A stretch of 64,000 nt of DNA from an uncultured Coriobacteriaceae bacterium (GTDB taxonomy: Bacteria; Actinomycetota; Coriobacteriia; Coriobacteriales; Coriobacteriaceae), in NCBI GenBank assembly GCA_944321435.1, contig CALULH010000004.1, positions 1-64,000 on the forward strand, given 5' to 3'. Below, piece by piece: positions 29,898 to 37,697 of the stretch. The notes below the pieces were generated by a model that was not told the DNA's origin, ran no database searches, and was given only the letters and a program-made list of their open reading frames with translations. A program made the position numbers and the translations under genes. Numbering within the stretch: position 1 is the first letter of the stretch; each line of letters begins with the position of its first letter.

Positions 29898-30812
29898 ATG
29901 GCGCAGCAGGGCACGGTTACAGGCACGGTTGAGAGCGCGGGTGCGGGCGCGGAGGCGGCGCTGGACGCGCGCGTGGTGACCAACGACCGCGGGCAGGCCA
30001 TGCCGTCGCGCACGGTGGCCATGGGCGCGGACGCCCTGGGCCCGCGCGCCGACACGGCCATCTGGTGGCTGGGCGGCGCGGGCTTCCTGGTCAACGCGCG
30101 CGGCGCCACCTTCATGGTGGACCCAGTGTTGGGCGGCTTCGACATGCCGGTGCTCTTTGACGCGCCGCTGGCCCCGGAGGACGTGCCCGCGTTGGACGCC
30201 CTCTTGGTCACGCATATCGACAACGATCGTTTCAGCCGTTTGACCTGCAAGAACCTCATGCATGTCTGCAAGGGCTACCATGCGCCCGCCTACGTGGCGC
30301 AGGTCATGCGCTCGGAGGGGCTGGCCGGCACGGGGCACGGCATCGGCGAGACGTTCGCCATCGCCGGGCGGCAGGCGGACGGCGCTGACGGCGCCGCGCC
30401 CGCGACGGTGACCGCCCGTCTCACGCCGGCGTGGCACAACTGGCAGAACGACTCCAAGAAGTGGGGCTACCGCACCTGGGAGCGCGAGGATTACTGCGGC
30501 TACTGGCTTGACACGCCCGACGGCAGCATCTGGCTGCCCGGCGACTCCAAGCTCCTGCCGGAGCACCTGGAGATGCCCGAGCCCGACCTCATCATGCTGG
30601 ACTTCTCGGACAACGAATGGCACATCACCTTCGACGGCGCCGTGAAGCTGGCCAACGCCTACCCCCATGCGCGCCTGCTCTGCATCCACTGGGGCACCGT
30701 CGACGCGCCCGACTGGACCACCTTCAACGGCGACCCGCGCAATCTGGCCCGCCACGTGATCAACCCCGAGCGCGTCCTGGCTCCGCTCCCCGGCGAGCCC
30801 GTGGTGCTGTAG
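29898..30812 (+). CDS. MBL-fold metallo-hydrolase with altered metal motif
   Basis: The 304-residue protein has the metallo-beta-lactamase fold of the UlaG-like group. WWLGGAGFLVNARGATFMVD starts the fold, WLPGDSKLLPEH has the conserved aspartate, and LCIHWGTVD has a late histidine. The central motif reads VTHIDNDRFS. In the related subgroup it is H-x-D-N-D-H, so the last histidine is arginine here. One metal may therefore be bound differently or lost. An Ala/Gly/Thr-rich N-terminal 40 residues precede the domain. GGAAGGAGAGG precedes the ATG. It is convergent with a LysR gene, with a terminator between them. The substrate is not known. Confidence 0.8.
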   Translation: MAQQGTVTGTVESAGAGAEAALDARVVTNDRGQAMPSRTVAMGADALGPRADTAIWWLGGAGFLVNARGATFMVDPVLGGFDMPVLFDAPLAPEDVPALDALLVTHIDNDRFSRLTCKNLMHVCKGYHAPAYVAQVMRSEGLAGTGHGIGETFAIAGRQADGADGAAPATVTARLTPAWHNWQNDSKKWGYRTWEREDYCGYWLDTPDGSIWLPGDSKLLPEHLEMPEPDLIMLDFSDNEWHITFDGAVKLANAYPHARLLCIHWGTVDAPDWTTFNGDPRNLARHVINPERVLAPLPGEPVVL

Positions 30813-30838
30813 GGAAACGTAAACTCATACGCACAAAG

Positions 30839-30879
30839 ACAGGCTAGCAAGGGTTTTTCGCCCTGCTAGCCTGTTTTTT
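30839..30879 (+). terminator. Terminator after the metallo-hydrolase gene
   Basis: ACAGGCTAGCAAGGG (30839-30853) pairs with CCCTGCTAGCCTGT (30861-30874) with one unpaired A, followed by six T. It is immediately followed by GCGGACAAGTTCTTCT, a sequence repeated near 32.8 kb. Confidence 0.9.
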
Positions 30880-30927
30880 CGCGGACAAGTTCTTCTCGCC
30901 CTGCGCGGGGTCCTCGAGACACCCGTC

Positions 30928-31797
30928 TTACGCACTTACCATTTCCACGAAGGCGGCGGCTGCCGGGCCCAGCACGCGCCCGCGGCGCCACGCCAGGATG
31001 CTCCGCTGCGTGTGCGCCGGCGTCAGCGGCACGAAGCAGCACTGCTCGCTGCCGCGCACGCCGATGGCGCCGTCCATGCACACCGCCATGCCCAGCCCGT
31101 GCTCCACCAGCAGCACGGCGTTGGACAGCAGGCTGTACGTGGCCACCACGCGCAGCTCGGCAGGCCGGTGGCCGAACCAGTTCATGATGTTGCCCATGGC
31201 CTGCGCGCGCCGCGGCAGGATGAGCGGCTCGCCCGCGATCTCGTCCAGCGCCACGCCGGGCTTCTCGGCCAGCGGGGAGTCGCGCCGCACCAGCACGCCC
31301 CAGCGGTCGGCCTGCGGCAGCGTCACGTAGCCGTAGGCGGACGTGTCCACGTTGGCGATGAGCAGCGCCAGGTCGATGACGCCGCTCTGCATCTGCTCCT
31401 CCATGGTGTCGGTGTAGCCGGTGTGCAGGTCGAAGCGCACGCGCGGGTGCTGGGCGAGAAACGCGCTCATGTAGTCGGCCAGCGCGTGGAAGCCCTGGCA
31501 CTCCGTGCAGCCCAGCGCGATGGTGCCGGCGAGCTCGCCGCGCCCGCCGGCCAGCTCCTGCTCCGTGCGGTCGGCCAGGTCCACGATCTCCTGCGCACGG
31601 TGCAGCAGGAACCAGCCGTCGTCGGTGAGCGTGATGCCGTGCGCGTCGCGGCGGAACAGCTCGCAGCCAACCTCGTGCTCCAGCTCGCGCAGCTGGCGGC
31701 TGAGCGTGGGCTGCGTCACATGCAGCACCTCAGATGCGCGCGTGATGCTGCGCTCCTGCGCCACGGCAATGAAGTAACGGAGCACGTGCAGTTTCAT
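30928..31797 (-). CDS. LysR-family transcriptional regulator
   Basis: This 289-residue regulator has the HTH in MKLHVLRYFIAVAQERSITR and ASEVLHVTQPTLSRQLRELE. The effector domain runs from GTIALGCTECQGFHAL. The LHVTQPTLSRQL form is common in the CynR/CbbR-like branch. The ATG at 31797 follows GGGAGGGCCGT; a 35-residue longer frame starting at 31902 is low-complexity (SGRGEKAVARDEDGRR) and lacks a ribosome-binding site. The nearest possible target is the convergent metallo-hydrolase, which is only a guess. Confidence 0.9.
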   Translation of the reverse strand: MKLHVLRYFIAVAQERSITRASEVLHVTQPTLSRQLRELEHEVGCELFRRDAHGITLTDDGWFLLHRAQEIVDLADRTEQELAGGRGELAGTIALGCTECQGFHALADYMSAFLAQHPRVRFDLHTGYTDTMEEQMQSGVIDLALLIANVDTSAYGYVTLPQADRWGVLVRRDSPLAEKPGVALDEIAGEPLILPRRAQAMGNIMNWFGHRPAELRVVATYSLLSNAVLLVEHGLGMAVCMDGAIGVRGSEQCCFVPLTPAHTQRSILAWRRGRVLGPAAAAFVEMVSA

Positions 31798-32075
31798 ACG
31801 GCCCTCCCGGCGCCCGTCCTCGTCCCGCGCGACGGCCTTCTCGCCCCGCCCGCTCTTCTCGTCCAGGCGATCCCCCTCGTTCAATCGCACAGCTAGCGTC
31901 ATTGTAGGCCCTCGAGAGCATAAAATCCGCAGCGACCTGTGCGACGGAACGGAGGGGCGGGCGGCGTCAAGGCCCCGCCCCGCGCGTGGCGGGGCGCGAC
32001 GGCGCCGCCCCGTATGCCCGCACGCCCGACCGCCGCCTGCGGAGTTGTTACAGTCACGGAGTTTTCGGTTTGCGC

Positions 32076-32105
32076 AACGGTTTTCTGTGGTAAAAATTAA
32101 CGGTA
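32076..32105 (+). promoter_or_regulatory. Promoter region of the MarR gene with AACGGT operator-like words
   Basis: TTGCGC and TAAAAAT give a possible promoter near 32070-32097. AACGGT occurs at 32076-32081 and 32099-32104, 23 bases apart. The second is within TTAACGGTA, the complement of the TACCGTTAA in the four boxes before the PTS operon at 33.2 kb. The shared word suggests that one regulator, perhaps the MarR protein itself, binds both. The rest of the 405-base divergent gap (31798-32202) is G+C-rich and shows nothing else. Confidence 0.4.
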
Positions 32106-32202
32106 TTAGTTGTTTCAGGCCCGATCCCGAACGGGGCGCGCGTGCGCCGACAGCATGCGGAGCCGGGCTCTGGGACGCACCTTACGCCGAAAGGACGCGG
32201 CA

Positions 32203-32685
32203 GTGCGAGAGGACATGGACTACGAGGAAGCGGCGCGCAAGCTGATCGTGTACTCTCAGGGGCTGGCCAAGGGCTCGCTGGGCACGGCGCGCTCGCTCGC
32301 GGTGGGCGAGGCTCCCGTCCTGCAGTACCTCTCGGACAAGGGCGAGGAGATGAACCCGTCCGCCCTGGCCGACCAGCTGGGCTACACGCGCCCGCGCATG
32401 ACGCGCATCTTGGACTCGCTCGTGTCCAAGGGGTACGTGTCGCGCCGCAACGACGAGAAGGACCGCCGCAAGGTGCTGGTCTCCGCCACGCCGGCGGGCA
32501 TCGAGCACGCCAAGCAGCAGGGCGACAACAGCGTCGAGGCCGTGGCCAAGCAGCTGAGCGCGCTGGGCTCCACCAACGCCGCGGAGCTCGTGAGCGTGCT
32601 GGAGAAGGCGTACAGCATCACTTACAACCGCGAGGACGTGGTCATCCCGGCCAAGAAGCGCCGCAAGAAGCGCCTAGGCCAGTAA
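32203..32685 (+). CDS. MarR-family transcriptional regulator
   Basis: This is a 160-residue winged-helix protein. MNPSALADQLGYTRPRMTRI is the recognition-helix region, and SLVSKGYVSRRNDEKDRRKV is the wing with the DxR signature of MarR proteins. The C-terminus is strongly basic (PAKKRRKKRLGQ). I prefer GTG at 32203 because AAAGGA lies seven bases upstream; the ATG at 32215 is too close to its only purine-rich stretch. It precedes the fructan PTS locus, and its own promoter carries the same ACCGTT word as that locus. It is therefore a candidate regulator of it. Confidence 0.85.
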   Translation: MREDMDYEEAARKLIVYSQGLAKGSLGTARSLAVGEAPVLQYLSDKGEEMNPSALADQLGYTRPRMTRILDSLVSKGYVSRRNDEKDRRKVLVSATPAGIEHAKQQGDNSVEAVAKQLSALGSTNAAELVSVLEKAYSITYNREDVVIPAKKRRKKRLGQ

Positions 32686-32758
32686 GCTGCAGTACATCCG
32701 CGGGCCACGCCGCATTCCGGTGCCGCGCTTATCCTGCTCATTACGCACATAAACAAGC

Positions 32759-32842
32759 TAAGAAAATCTTGTCCGCAGATGCACAGGCTATCTCGCCGAT
32801 TTCGGCGTTTTAGCCAGCCTGATCGCGGACAAGTTTTTCTTA
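32759..32842 (+). terminator. Long hairpin after the MarR gene
   Basis: The 18-base arms 32759-32776 and 32825-32842 pair with one mismatch, and the right arm carries GTTTTTCTTA. An inner CAGGCT/AGCC stem and a CCGATTTCGG loop fold the middle. It probably terminates the MarR transcript. The arm sequence GCGGACAAG recurs at 30881 after another terminator. Confidence 0.6.
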
Positions 32843-33037
32843 CCGCAACAAACAACGTATAAGTCACGCTAACGCTCGGCATGCATCGGGCACATTGCCG
32901 CGTCATCGCGGCAGATACAGCGCAGGCGGGCGAGAAGGGCAGTGCATGAGGCGGCGCTATGCGCAGCCGCCTTGCGTTCTCCGTGCTGCGCGCCTGCGTC
33001 GTCGGTGCCTATTCATCTACTCTTTTCCGTTTCAGGC

Positions 33038-33063
33038 GGGCGAGAAGAGCGTGCTTCTCGCCT
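33038..33063. repeat. Inverted pair of the GGGCGAGAAG motif
   Basis: GGGCGAGAAG (33038-33047) faces CTTCTCGCCT (33054-33063) across six bases, making a short hairpin. Another direct copy is at 32928. They lie in the 733-base gap 32686-33418, which otherwise holds the MarR hairpin and the operator boxes. A 121-codon frame across it is not convincing. Confidence 0.7.
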
Positions 33064-33220
33064 GCGAGATGGTTAACACCTGTGCACGCATGATCGGCCC
33101 GCAAGGTTGCTATCGCCCGGCTAAGAGCGCCCGCCGCGCACCCAAACGCTCGTATCGCACAAAATCACCCCAGCAACCGCTCAACAAAACCAATGGTCAC
33201 AGCGTTGCACCATCGCCTGC

Positions 33221-33309
33221 CTACCGTTCACCGGCAAAAACCTACCGTTTAATTACGTAACGGAATAGTTGCTACCGTTAACGGAATCTGAACTACCGTT
33301 CACCGGTAA
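33221..33309 (+). promoter_or_regulatory. Four phased operator-like boxes upstream of the fructan PTS operon
   Basis: CTACCGTTCACCGGCAA (33221), a longer CTACCGTT...AACGGAA box (33242-33265), CTACCGTTAACGGAA (33272) and CTACCGTTCACCGGTAA (33293) share CTACCGTT with an inverted AACGG or ACCGG partner. Their starts are 21, 30 and 21 bases apart, close to two, three and two helical turns, so bound proteins would lie on one face. An A+T-rich AGTTAATAGTAATAATTA follows at about 33327-33345 and probably holds the -10. The boxes lie 110-200 bases before the EIIA gene. Confidence 0.65.
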
Positions 33310-33418
33310 TAGTTTCGGAAAGAACTAGTTAATAGTAATAATTATTTCAGCAACAAGCCCACGCAGTCAGGCGCGGGCGGGCCCAGAGGGGGCCACTCGG
33401 GGAGAAAGGAAACCAATC

Positions 33419-33850
33419 ATGCGCTATCTGGTTCTCGTGAGCCACGGCACCTTGGCGCAGGGCGTCCACAGCGTGCTCAAGATGCTCGCGGGGGAGAACC
33501 CGCAGATCCTGAGCGCCAGCCTGGAGGACGGCATGAGCGCCGACCAGTTCGCGGACCGCTTCCGCGCCGCCATCGAGCCCATCGCCGACGCCGACGACGT
33601 CCTGCTGCTGGGCGACATCGTGGGCGGCTCGCCGCTCACCAACGCCATGAACGTGCTGCAGGAGCGCGGGCTTCTCGCCCACGCGGCGGTCTTCGGCGGC
33701 ATGGGCCTGCCCATGGCCATGACGGCCGCCATGCAGCTCCAGAACGACAACCTCGACAGCCTCAAGCAGATGATGCTCCAGGAGGCACGCGACGGCGCCC
33801 GCGAGATCGTCGTCGCGGCGGACGACGACGAGGACGAGGAAGACCTCTAG
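33419..33850 (+). CDS. levD: PTS mannose/fructose-family EIIA component
   Basis: This 143-residue cytoplasmic EIIA accepts phosphate from HPr. The phosphorylated residue is His9 in LVLVSHGTLAQG. DVLLLGDIVGGSPLTNAMNV and FGGMGLPMAM are family motifs. The C-terminus ends in a run of about ten Asp/Glu residues, and EIIC of the same operon has a similar tail. GGAGAAAGGA precedes the ATG. Gene order EIIA-EIIB-EIIC-EIID followed by a fructanase matches Bacillus levDEFG-sacC, which is why the lev name is used; transport of mannose or another hexose remains possible. Confidence 0.88.
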   Translation: MRYLVLVSHGTLAQGVHSVLKMLAGENPQILSASLEDGMSADQFADRFRAAIEPIADADDVLLLGDIVGGSPLTNAMNVLQERGLLAHAAVFGGMGLPMAMTAAMQLQNDNLDSLKQMMLQEARDGAREIVVAADDDEDEEDL

Positions 33851-34015
33851 CCACGGCAATCGGCGCCGGCGGCGGTCCACACACACCTCCCGCTTCGCCG
33901 CCGACGCTCCTTGCAACCGTCCGCACCTCGTGCTTCTCGCACGCTATCCCCGCGCTTCAGACAGGCGCGGGACCGCAGGTAAACGGCGCCGCCGCGCCGA
34001 GAGAAAGGAACCGCA

Positions 34016-34513
34016 ATGGCAGTCAGCTTCGTTCGCATCGACGACCGCATGATTCACGGTCAGACCGTCACCCGCTGGGCGGTGGAGTACCCCTGCGACG
34101 GCATCATCGCCGTCAACGACGCCGCCGCGTCCAACCCGGTGCTCAAGAGCGCCTACAAGTCCGCCGCGCCCGACAAGAAGACCTTCGTCTGGACCATGGA
34201 GCACTTCAAGGAGAAGGCCCAGACCGTGCGCGACTCCAAGACCCGCTACTTCCTGATCACCAAGAACCCCGTGGACATGGCCGAGATCCTGGTGAGCTTC
34301 GGCTTCGTGCCGGACGACGTCAAGACCGTCATCGTGGGCCCCTGCAACGACCGACCCGGCACCAAGAAAATCGGCAACAACCAGTCCATCACCCAGGAGG
34401 AGGCCGAAGCCCTGGAGGCTATCTCAAAGAAGGGCTATACCGTGGACTTCCGCCTGATCCCCGACAAGGAGACCGGCACCTGGGACAAGTTCCGCGGCAT
34501 GTTCGGCTTCTAA
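34016..34513 (+). CDS. levE: PTS mannose/fructose-family EIIB component
   Basis: This 165-residue cytoplasmic EIIB takes phosphate from EIIA and passes it to the incoming sugar. The active residue is His14 in VRIDDRMIHGQTVTRW, the signature of the family. VIVGPCNDRPGTKKI and the C-terminal FRLIPDKETGTWDK fit the fold. GAGAGAAAGGAACC precedes the ATG. The 165-base gap from EIIA holds only a copy of the GCGAGAAG-type motif in inverse orientation (33932) and no visible promoter. Confidence 0.9.
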   Translation: MAVSFVRIDDRMIHGQTVTRWAVEYPCDGIIAVNDAAASNPVLKSAYKSAAPDKKTFVWTMEHFKEKAQTVRDSKTRYFLITKNPVDMAEILVSFGFVPDDVKTVIVGPCNDRPGTKKIGNNQSITQEEAEALEAISKKGYTVDFRLIPDKETGTWDKFRGMFGF

Positions 34514-34630
34514 TCTTCGGTTCCCCGCTCGCCCGGTTCCGCGGCCGTTGCGCGGCGGCGGCAGGACCGGGGCGAGAAGGACAACAGCGCGCCCTGAGAG
34601 GCAGGGCACGGATCGTGAAAGGTGGTTAGC

Positions 34631-35503
34631 ATGACAGTCAACATTATCCAAGCGGCGCTGCTTGGTCTGTTTGCCTGCCTGGCGTCCATGCCGGGCTTGG
34701 GAGGCACGTCCATCGGCAACTACACCCTGGGCCGCCCGCTCGTCGCCGGCCTGGTGGTGGGCCTCATCCTGGGCAACGTGACGCTGGGCATCATCGTGGG
34801 CACTGCCATCCAGGTGGTCTACATCGCGCTGGTGACTCCCGGCGGAACCGTCTCCGCCGACGTCCGCGCCGCGTGCTACATCGGCATCCCGCTGGCCATG
34901 ATCGCCATCATGAACAACCCGGCGCTCGCGGCCGACCCGACCGGCTCCGAGGCGGCCGCCACCGCCACCGCGCTGGGCGCCACCTGCGGCACCTTGGGCG
35001 CCATCCTGTTCTACGGCACCTCAACCATCAACCTGGCCTGGCAGGCCATGGGCTGGAAGTGGCTCGAGAAGGGCGACACGCACAAGCTGTACCTGGTCGA
35101 CATGGTGCTGCCGTGGATCTCGCACATCATCTGCTCGTTCATCCCGACCTTCCTGCTGGTCTACATCGGCGGCGACGCTGTGAGCAACGTGCTCAACAGC
35201 CTGCCCATGGACAGCATCCCCATGAAGACGCTCTTCGCCGTGGGCTCGCTGCTTCCCTGCGTCGGTATCGCCATCCTGCTGAAGCAGGTTATCACCAAGG
35301 CCACCGACTGGCTGACGTTCTTCTTCGGCTTCACGCTCGCGGCGGTCATGGGCTGCAACCTCATCGCCTGCTCCGCCATCGCGTGCTTCTTCGCGCTCAT
35401 CACCTTCGAGCTCTCCACGATCAAGACCAAGCTGGACAGCGTCAGGACCTCAGGCGCGGCCCTTACCGCAGGCGACGACGATGAGGAAGAGGAGGACATC
35501 TAA
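34631..35503 (+). CDS. levF: PTS mannose/fructose-family EIIC component
   Basis: This 290-residue integral membrane protein forms the sugar channel with EIID. Repeated hydrophobic segments include AALLGLFACLASMPGLGG, LVAGLVVGLILGNVTLGII and VGTAIQVVYIALVTPGGTVS, the last being the family signature. The C-terminus is acidic (AGDDDEEEEDI) like that of EIIA. The ATG at 34631 has AAAGGTGG at a suitable distance; a GTG nine bases earlier would overlap that site. EIID starts three bases after its stop. Confidence 0.92.
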   Translation: MTVNIIQAALLGLFACLASMPGLGGTSIGNYTLGRPLVAGLVVGLILGNVTLGIIVGTAIQVVYIALVTPGGTVSADVRAACYIGIPLAMIAIMNNPALAADPTGSEAAATATALGATCGTLGAILFYGTSTINLAWQAMGWKWLEKGDTHKLYLVDMVLPWISHIICSFIPTFLLVYIGGDAVSNVLNSLPMDSIPMKTLFAVGSLLPCVGIAILLKQVITKATDWLTFFFGFTLAAVMGCNLIACSAIACFFALITFELSTIKTKLDSVRTSGAALTAGDDDEEEEDI

Positions 35504-35505
35504 CG

Positions 35506-36339
35506 ATGGCTGACTACGCTAAGAAAGTTTCCAAGAAGGCACTCGCCAAGTCCTTCCGCAACTGGTACTACGGCAACCTGACCTGCTTCTCGCAGGAGCA
35601 CATGCAGACCTTCGGCTACCTGGTCTCCATGTTGCCCGTCATCGAGGACCTGTACGACAAGAAGGAGGACCAGACCCGCGCCCTCCAGACCTACTCCGCG
35701 TTCTTCAACACCGAGCCGCAGATCGGCACCATGATCGTCGGCGTCACGGTCGGCCTCGAGGAGGCCCGCGCCAACGGCGAGGCCATCGACGACGACACCA
35801 TCAACGGCATCCGCGCCGGCCTGATGGGCCCGCTGGCCGGCATCGGCGACTCGCTCATCGTCGGCACCCTGATCCCGATCCTGCTCGGCATCGCCATGGG
35901 CCTGTCCGAGGGCGGCAGCCCGCTCGGCGCCATCTTCTACATCGTGGTGTGGAACCTGCTGGCGTACTTCGGCATGCGCTTCGCCTACTACCGCGGCTAC
36001 GACCTGGGCGGCGCGGCGGTCGAGGCCCTGGTGGGCCCCAGCGCCACCGCTCTGCGCGAGGCCATCACCACGGTCGGCACCATGGTCATCGGCGGCGTGG
36101 CCGCGACCTGGGTGTCCATCTCCACGGCTCTGACGCTCCCCGGCGGCGGCACCCTGCAGGGCACGCTCGACGGCATCTACCCCAAGCTGCTCCCGCTGAT
36201 CTTCACCGTGTTCTGCTGGTGGCTCATGGCCAAGAAGAAGATGAGCCCCATCATCACGATGCTCATCCTGCTGGTCATCGCGTTCCTGGGCGCCTGCTGC
36301 GGCTTCTTCGGCGCTGCGACCATCGCCTCGGTGGCGTAA
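35506..36339 (+). CDS. levG: PTS mannose/fructose-family EIID component
   Basis: This 277-residue membrane protein is the partner of EIIC. WYYGNLTCFSQEHMQTFGY near the N-terminus, then FFNTEPQIGTMIVGVTVGLE and GIRAGLMGPLAGIGDSLIVG, are classic EIID motifs. C-terminal hydrophobic helices (PLIFTVFCWWLMAKKK, ITMLILLVIAFLGACCGFF) follow. The three-base gap from EIIC indicates coupled translation. Confidence 0.93.
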   Translation: MADYAKKVSKKALAKSFRNWYYGNLTCFSQEHMQTFGYLVSMLPVIEDLYDKKEDQTRALQTYSAFFNTEPQIGTMIVGVTVGLEEARANGEAIDDDTINGIRAGLMGPLAGIGDSLIVGTLIPILLGIAMGLSEGGSPLGAIFYIVVWNLLAYFGMRFAYYRGYDLGGAAVEALVGPSATALREAITTVGTMVIGGVAATWVSISTALTLPGGGTLQGTLDGIYPKLLPLIFTVFCWWLMAKKKMSPIITMLILLVIAFLGACCGFFGAATIASVA

Positions 36340-36467
36340 ACGCCCTCGGGTATCCTCAGCACTGCGTCTGACATCCGGGCCGCAGGCGCACGCTTCACGC
36401 GCTCGCTTGCGGCCCTTTGCGGTACCTCAGCCCTTTATCCGTATCGCCCTTCTCGCAAGGAGGCACC

Positions 36468-36803
36468 ATGCTCAACCCCATCGACACGTCCCGTTGGACC
36501 CGCCAGGACATCATCAAGGAGGCCCAGATGCAGTCCGCCGCCATCGCGCGCCTGGACACCTGGAAGCGCCTGGCCTACTCGTTGGCGGGCGTCGGCGTCA
36601 TCCTGGTGGTCTGGGGTTACGGCGCCTCCGCCATGCCCGGCCTGGTGGCGGGCGTTATCTGCCTGGTGCTGGGCATCCCGGCGTCCGCCGTGCTGACGGT
36701 GGGGGTCAACCATGCCAAGGTCAACGTCGAGAACATGCTCACCGCCGCCGGGGTGGACGTGCAGGAGCTGCTCAAGCCCCGCGGCAAGAAGACGGTTCGC
36801 TAA
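36468..36803 (+). CDS. Small two-helix membrane protein of the PTS operon
   Basis: This is a 111-residue protein of unrecognised family. Residues 1-40 are soluble and amphipathic (TRQDIIKEAQMQSAAIARL). Two hydrophobic helices follow (LAYSLAGVGVILVVWGYGA and GLVAGVICLVLGIPASAVLT). A short soluble C-terminus ends in PRGKKTVR. AAGGAGG lies five bases before the ATG, a strong site. Its place between EIID and the HAD gene suggests a role with the transporter, but no function can be assigned. Confidence 0.75.
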   Translation: MLNPIDTSRWTRQDIIKEAQMQSAAIARLDTWKRLAYSLAGVGVILVVWGYGASAMPGLVAGVICLVLGIPASAVLTVGVNHAKVNVENMLTAAGVDVQELLKPRGKKTVR

Positions 36804-36821
36804 ACACAGGGAGTGGCTGAC

Positions 36822-37652
36822 ATGCAAGATGTAAACGGCAACGAGATCAAGATCGTGTTCACCGACGTGGACGGCACGCTGCTGGACGCCGAGCACCGGG
36901 TGATCCCGGAGGCGTGTGTCACCGTCCAACGGCTGGCGCAGCTGGGGATTCCGCTGGTGCTGGTGTCCGCGCGCATGCCGGAGGGTCTGACCACCATCCA
37001 GAGTGCAATGGGCTTCACCGGCCCGTTGGTGTGCTACAGCGGCGCCTACGTGCAGGACGAGCGCGGTGCCAAGCTCCTGAGCCACGTCATCGACATCGAC
37101 ACCGCCTGCGAGATCAAGCAGTTCCTGGACCGCGAGCTGCCCGGACTCACGTGCTCGGAGTACGGCTTCCACACCTGGATCTGCGACGACGACTGGGACC
37201 CGCGCATCCAGAACGAGGAGCGCATCACCTCGCTCAAGGCCGAGCGCGCGGCTCTGCGCGACGCGTTCAGCCACGTGGGCATCCACAAGTTCCTGCTCAT
37301 GGGCGAGCCCGCGGAGATAGAGGCGGCCGAGAAGCGCATTGCCGCGGCATACCCGCAGCTTGCCGTGGTGCGGTCGTCGCCCATCCTCTGCGAGGTCATG
37401 AGCGGCGCGGCGTCCAAGGCCGAGGGCGTGCGGGTCGTGTGCCGGCACTTCGGCGTGGACCCCGCCGAGGCCGTGGCGTTCGGCGACGGGCGCAACGACA
37501 TGGACATGCTCGCCGCCGTGCCGGAGAGCTACGCCATGGCCAACGCCCCGGACGAGGTCAAGCGGGCCGCGGCGCACGTGACGCGCTTCCCCAATGCGGA
37601 GAACGGCCTGGCGCGCACGCTCGAGGAGCTGCTCCCCGCTCTGCGGGCGTAG
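36822..37652 (+). CDS. HAD-superfamily (Cof-type) phosphatase
   Basis: This 276-residue enzyme has the HAD motifs in order: FTDVDGTLLDAEH (nucleophile aspartate), VLVSARMPEG (motif II), KAEGVRVVC (motif III lysine) and AFGDGRNDMDML (motif IV). The cap between residues 80 and 190 is of the Cof/C2 type. These enzymes dephosphorylate sugar phosphates or related compounds. In this operon it may limit sugar-phosphate stress during fructan use, which is inference. The ATG at 36822 has CAGGGAG 9 bases upstream. Its amber stop is followed in the same frame by the start-less fructanase. Confidence 0.9.
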   Translation: MQDVNGNEIKIVFTDVDGTLLDAEHRVIPEACVTVQRLAQLGIPLVLVSARMPEGLTTIQSAMGFTGPLVCYSGAYVQDERGAKLLSHVIDIDTACEIKQFLDRELPGLTCSEYGFHTWICDDDWDPRIQNEERITSLKAERAALRDAFSHVGIHKFLLMGEPAEIEAAEKRIAAAYPQLAVVRSSPILCEVMSGAASKAEGVRVVCRHFGVDPAEAVAFGDGRNDMDMLAAVPESYAMANAPDEVKRAAAHVTRFPNAENGLARTLEELLPALRA

Positions 37653-37697
37653 CGGCGCGGCGGGCGCATCGGTGCCACCGTCGCCTCGCTCGCGGTC

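Noticed and set aside
32895-33260. A 121-codon frame before the PTS operon
   Set aside because: It reads through motif copies and the operator boxes, has biased Arg/Ala composition and no ribosome-binding site.
33040-33345. Sigma-54 promoter before the lev-type PTS, as in Bacillus
   Set aside because: I looked for a TGGCAC-N5-TTGC type -24/-12 element and found none. No LevR-like activator gene is in the window.
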